From IMG/VR virus record IMGVR_UViG_3300034111_000658, positions 1 through 21,372 of that record: a DNA stretch of 21,372 nt. One strand, 5' to 3'. The stretch is from a virus. Shown piece after piece: positions 19,743 to 21,372 of this stretch. The translations under genes and the position numbers were made by a program. How positions within the stretch are numbered: the stretch's first letter is position 1; every line of letters starts with the position of its first letter. The notes below the pieces were generated by a model, which did no database searches, was not told the DNA's origin, and saw only the letters and a program-made list of their open reading frames with translations.

Positions 19743-20048
19743 CTATAACCCCAATGCCGCGACGATAGTTTCTTTTTTTGGAATGAATATTGTTGTGCCC
19801 GGTAAAAAATCAAACACTGGGTCTTGTATGGTGTTAGGATTGCGCATGGCAAATACCCACCATAACGCACTGTCGCCGTATAAGTCGTAGGCTAGCAAGT
19901 CCGGACGATGTTTATATGTTGCAGCAATTCTATAGACTACGTCAGCGGCCAATGCTGGTATATCTCTAAATGTTGTGACATCTAAAAAGAATCCGTATGT
20001 TTCTGTTTTACTATATGGACTTGTTTGACTATATTTAACTGCTGACAT
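19743..20048 (-). CDS. 53: Baseplate wedge protein, gp53-like (LysM-type)
   Basis: A 101-residue protein. The stretch DLLAYDLYGDSALWWVFAMR followed by NPNTIQDPVFDFLPG and TTIFIPK fits the gp53/LysM-type baseplate proteins (T4 gp53, Afp7): a helix, a YGDxxxWW motif, a NPxxxxDPxxDxxPG turn and a terminal strand giving an IP end. Family members help fix wedges to the hub and tube. T4 gp53 is about twice as long, so this is a minimal form, nearer in length to small LysM tube-baseplate connectors. Its ATG overlaps the upstream TAA by one base (TAATG) and a strong AGGAGGA ribosome-binding site lies inside the end of the upstream gene, a clear sign of translational coupling. The stop is TAG. Confidence 0.8.
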   Translation of the reverse strand: MSAVKYSQTSPYSKTETYGFFLDVTTFRDIPALAADVVYRIAATYKHRPDLLAYDLYGDSALWWVFAMRNPNTIQDPVFDFLPGTTIFIPKKETIVAALGL

Positions 20049-21271
20049 TATAGGAATCCTCCTGTAGTAGCAGTTTGTATTAATCTGCCTGCGGCAAATG
20101 CGTCAAGATTGAAATTATCATGTAGATTTTTGCGACTGTATACTGGTTTTAGTGTAATTGATATTGTACTCACTGCTGGTACTCTAGTAGATGTTGTTAC
20201 TGATTTATATGAGGACATTGTTGTATCAGCAGTTGCTTTTTTACTGCCCCACTGCGGCGCAAATTCCATACCCTGATTATCTAGCGTATTTACGACACTC
20301 ATAGGAGTTGAAGGAGTAACAGTTGATTCCGTTAATGTAGTGGTTGTTACAGGAATTTGTATATAATCAACTTCGTTTGGCATAGTATGTGTAAAGTTAG
20401 TTATTACACACGGCACATGAGGGAAATAATGACTACCGTAGCCATCTAAAAATACGATCGGTGGCGGATTACCTGCATTTGCTCCCTGACCAAAGAACAT
20501 TTTAGTAGCTGATCTAAAAAAGTAGATAGCGGCTAATAAGTATTTTCCTTCATCAATGCCCTGTACTGTAAATTCACCACCAATAGTAATATCACTTACT
20601 TCACTGTTGGTATAAAATTGTTGCGAATAGTTACTGTGTACCGGAGTAGTGGGATTGTAGTTAGCCACATGTGATACCTGTATACTCGGTGTATACGGGA
20701 ATATAACTCCGTTTGTTTCTACTAGTGGTGCCATGAGATTGTTAGGGTTAGCACCCGAGGCTTTGTAAAATATAGTTGATTTGTCTGCTAAACTTATACG
20801 CACTCGCCAATCATCATCTGATGCGCCTGCTCCGGATCCGGCATCTTGTATAGCAATCGAAGGATCACTTTTTGTAGCTGCCACAGCGGCATTGTCTGGC
20901 AATAAACTACGTCTAGCATCCTCTGATTCGTATGATATCGACGGATCTGATCCACCTCCGCTCCATTCAACTTGATCGCCATAAAAGCCACCACGGAAGT
21001 CAGCACCTTGATTATAATTTTCGGTTATGGCAGCCTTACCACCAATTGAGTCTGTGCCGGTCAAATATGCGCTTGGGTTGCTGGGATTGTAGCCCCCGCC
21101 AGTACTTAATACTTGTTCGCCGTTATATCCGCCAGCAAAACTAGGAGCATAAGCGCCAGTATAAGGCTGTGTAGCATAAGGGTTGTATCCACCATTGGTA
21201 GATTCAACTTGACCGGGTACGTATCCGCCTCTATTGTCATATACCGGTGCGTCTGTAGGATTTAGAGCCAT
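20048..21271 (-). CDS. Tail/baseplate structural protein with glycine-rich N-terminal repeats
   Basis: A 407-residue protein. Residues 15-110 hold three copies of a 17-residue Gly/Tyr-rich unit. From about 153 a folded domain begins (DDWRVRISLADKSTIFYK) with GVIFPYTPSIQVSHVANYNP, then NYSQQFYTNSEVSDITIGGE, FFRSATKMFFGQ and PPPIVFLDGYG. From memory this domain is common in structural proteins of marine T4-like and large myoviruses, usually without a defined function. It could be the tube-cap or tube-baseplate component (gp48/gp54 position), since it directly precedes the gp53-like gene; this is inference. No signal peptide or membrane segment is seen. The start is supported by AGAGG about nine bases upstream and by the late-promoter-like motif at 21285-21299. 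Confidence 0.85.
   Translation of the reverse strand: MALNPTDAPVYDNRGGYVPGQVESTNGGYNPYATQPYTGAYAPSFAGGYNGEQVLSTGGGYNPSNPSAYLTGTDSIGGKAAITENYNQGADFRGGFYGDQVEWSGGGSDPSISYESEDARRSLLPDNAAVAATKSDPSIAIQDAGSGAGASDDDWRVRISLADKSTIFYKASGANPNNLMAPLVETNGVIFPYTPSIQVSHVANYNPTTPVHSNYSQQFYTNSEVSDITIGGEFTVQGIDEGKYLLAAIYFFRSATKMFFGQGANAGNPPPIVFLDGYGSHYFPHVPCVITNFTHTMPNEVDYIQIPVTTTTLTESTVTPSTPMSVVNTLDNQGMEFAPQWGSKKATADTTMSSYKSVTTSTRVPAVSTISITLKPVYSRKNLHDNFNLDAFAAGRLIQTATTGGFL
20942..21229 (-). repeat. Three 17-residue Gly-rich repeats in the 407-residue protein
   Basis: Residues 15-31 (GGYVPGQVESTNGGYNP), 47-63 (GGYNGEQVLSTGGGYNP) and 94-110 (GGFYGDQVEWSGGGSDP) align without gaps as GG[YF]xx-x-QV-x-x-[ST]-x-GG-x-[ND]-P. 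Minus-strand copies lie at 21179-21229, 21083-21133 and 20942-20992. The segments between them are also Gly/Tyr/Pro-rich. They are probably flexible and exposed, ahead of the folded domain. Function unknown. Confidence 0.8.
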
Positions 21272-21284
21272 AATAAAACCTCTG

Positions 21285-21299
21285 TGTTATAGTGTATTT
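21285..21299 (-). promoter_or_regulatory. Putative late promoter before the 407-residue gene
   Basis: The minus strand reads AAATACACTATAACA, again AAATAC-NN-TATAACA, preceded by bases making AATAAATA (NATAAATA late core). It ends 13 bases before the ATG at 21271, with AGAGG between as ribosome-binding site. It would drive the 407-residue gene and, with no other such motif seen until gp6, also the gp53-like, hub, spike and gp25 genes. Confidence 0.6.
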
Positions 21300-21372
21300 A
21301 TTACCGGAGAAATAGTAGCAGTTAAAGATTGTCCGCATAAATAGGTTGTATAGTGCAATGCTATTATGTTAT
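21287..21372 (-). CDS. Possible C-terminal end of an upstream gene (partial)
   Basis: One minus-strand frame is open from the window edge to a TAA at 21289-21287 and would end in ...GQSLTATISPVINTL. The stop would lie inside the promoter motif, as happens at the gp6/giant gene junction. With only about 28 codons, an open frame by chance is quite possible; another frame is open here too. No homology can be judged. Alternatively this stretch is non-coding leader. Confidence 0.3.
   Translation of the reverse strand, partial: NIIALHYTTYLCGQSLTATISPVINTL

Overview
The window is a late structural gene block of a contractile-tailed (myovirus-type) bacteriophage of the T4 superfamily. All genes lie on the minus strand, so the transcription order runs from 21372 down to 1, and gene packing is tight: the largest gap is about 50 bases. 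The DNA is A+T-rich. From memory only, with no search possible, the protein set looks most like the baseplate cluster of marine T4-like myoviruses such as cyanophage- or pelagiphage-type phages. The host cannot be named. There are no tRNAs, insertion sequences, CRISPR arrays or metabolic genes.

Layout in transcription order: a possible tail end of an upstream gene (21287-21372); a 407-residue tail/baseplate structural protein with glycine-rich N-terminal repeats (20048-21271); a short gp53/LysM-type wedge protein (19743-20048); a 1057-residue hub-like protein with coiled coils at both ends (16566-19739); a gp5/VgrG-type spike with an OB fold, a beta-helix and a C-terminal lysozyme-like domain (14405-16543); a gp25-type wedge protein (14019-14396); an enlarged gp6-type baseplate J wedge protein (10584-13967); and a giant structural protein, open at the window edge, of at least 3,517 residues (1-10553).

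The order gp53/LysM, hub, spike, gp25, gp6, large protein matches contractile injection machines in general (T4 gp53-gp27-gp5-gp25-gp6-gp7; Afp7-Afp8-Afp9-Afp11-Afp12). The giant protein therefore sits in the gp7/Afp12 position. The spike and hub form the baseplate centre and puncture the envelope, gp25/gp6/gp53 build the surrounding wedges, and the giant protein probably decorates or extends the wedge periphery.

The most notable observations are: (1) the giant ORF, covering half the window, contains seven FG-GAP (integrin-alpha-type) repeats, enough for one complete seven-bladed beta-propeller, plus scattered fibre-type beta repeats; (2) a 15-base motif, AAATAC-NN-TATAACA, lies just upstream of three of the genes and overlaps a T4/cyanophage-like late promoter (NATAAATA) in two of them, suggesting a late promoter with an extended conserved downstream half; (3) the spike's lysozyme-like domain sits after the beta-helix rather than before it as in T4 gp5.
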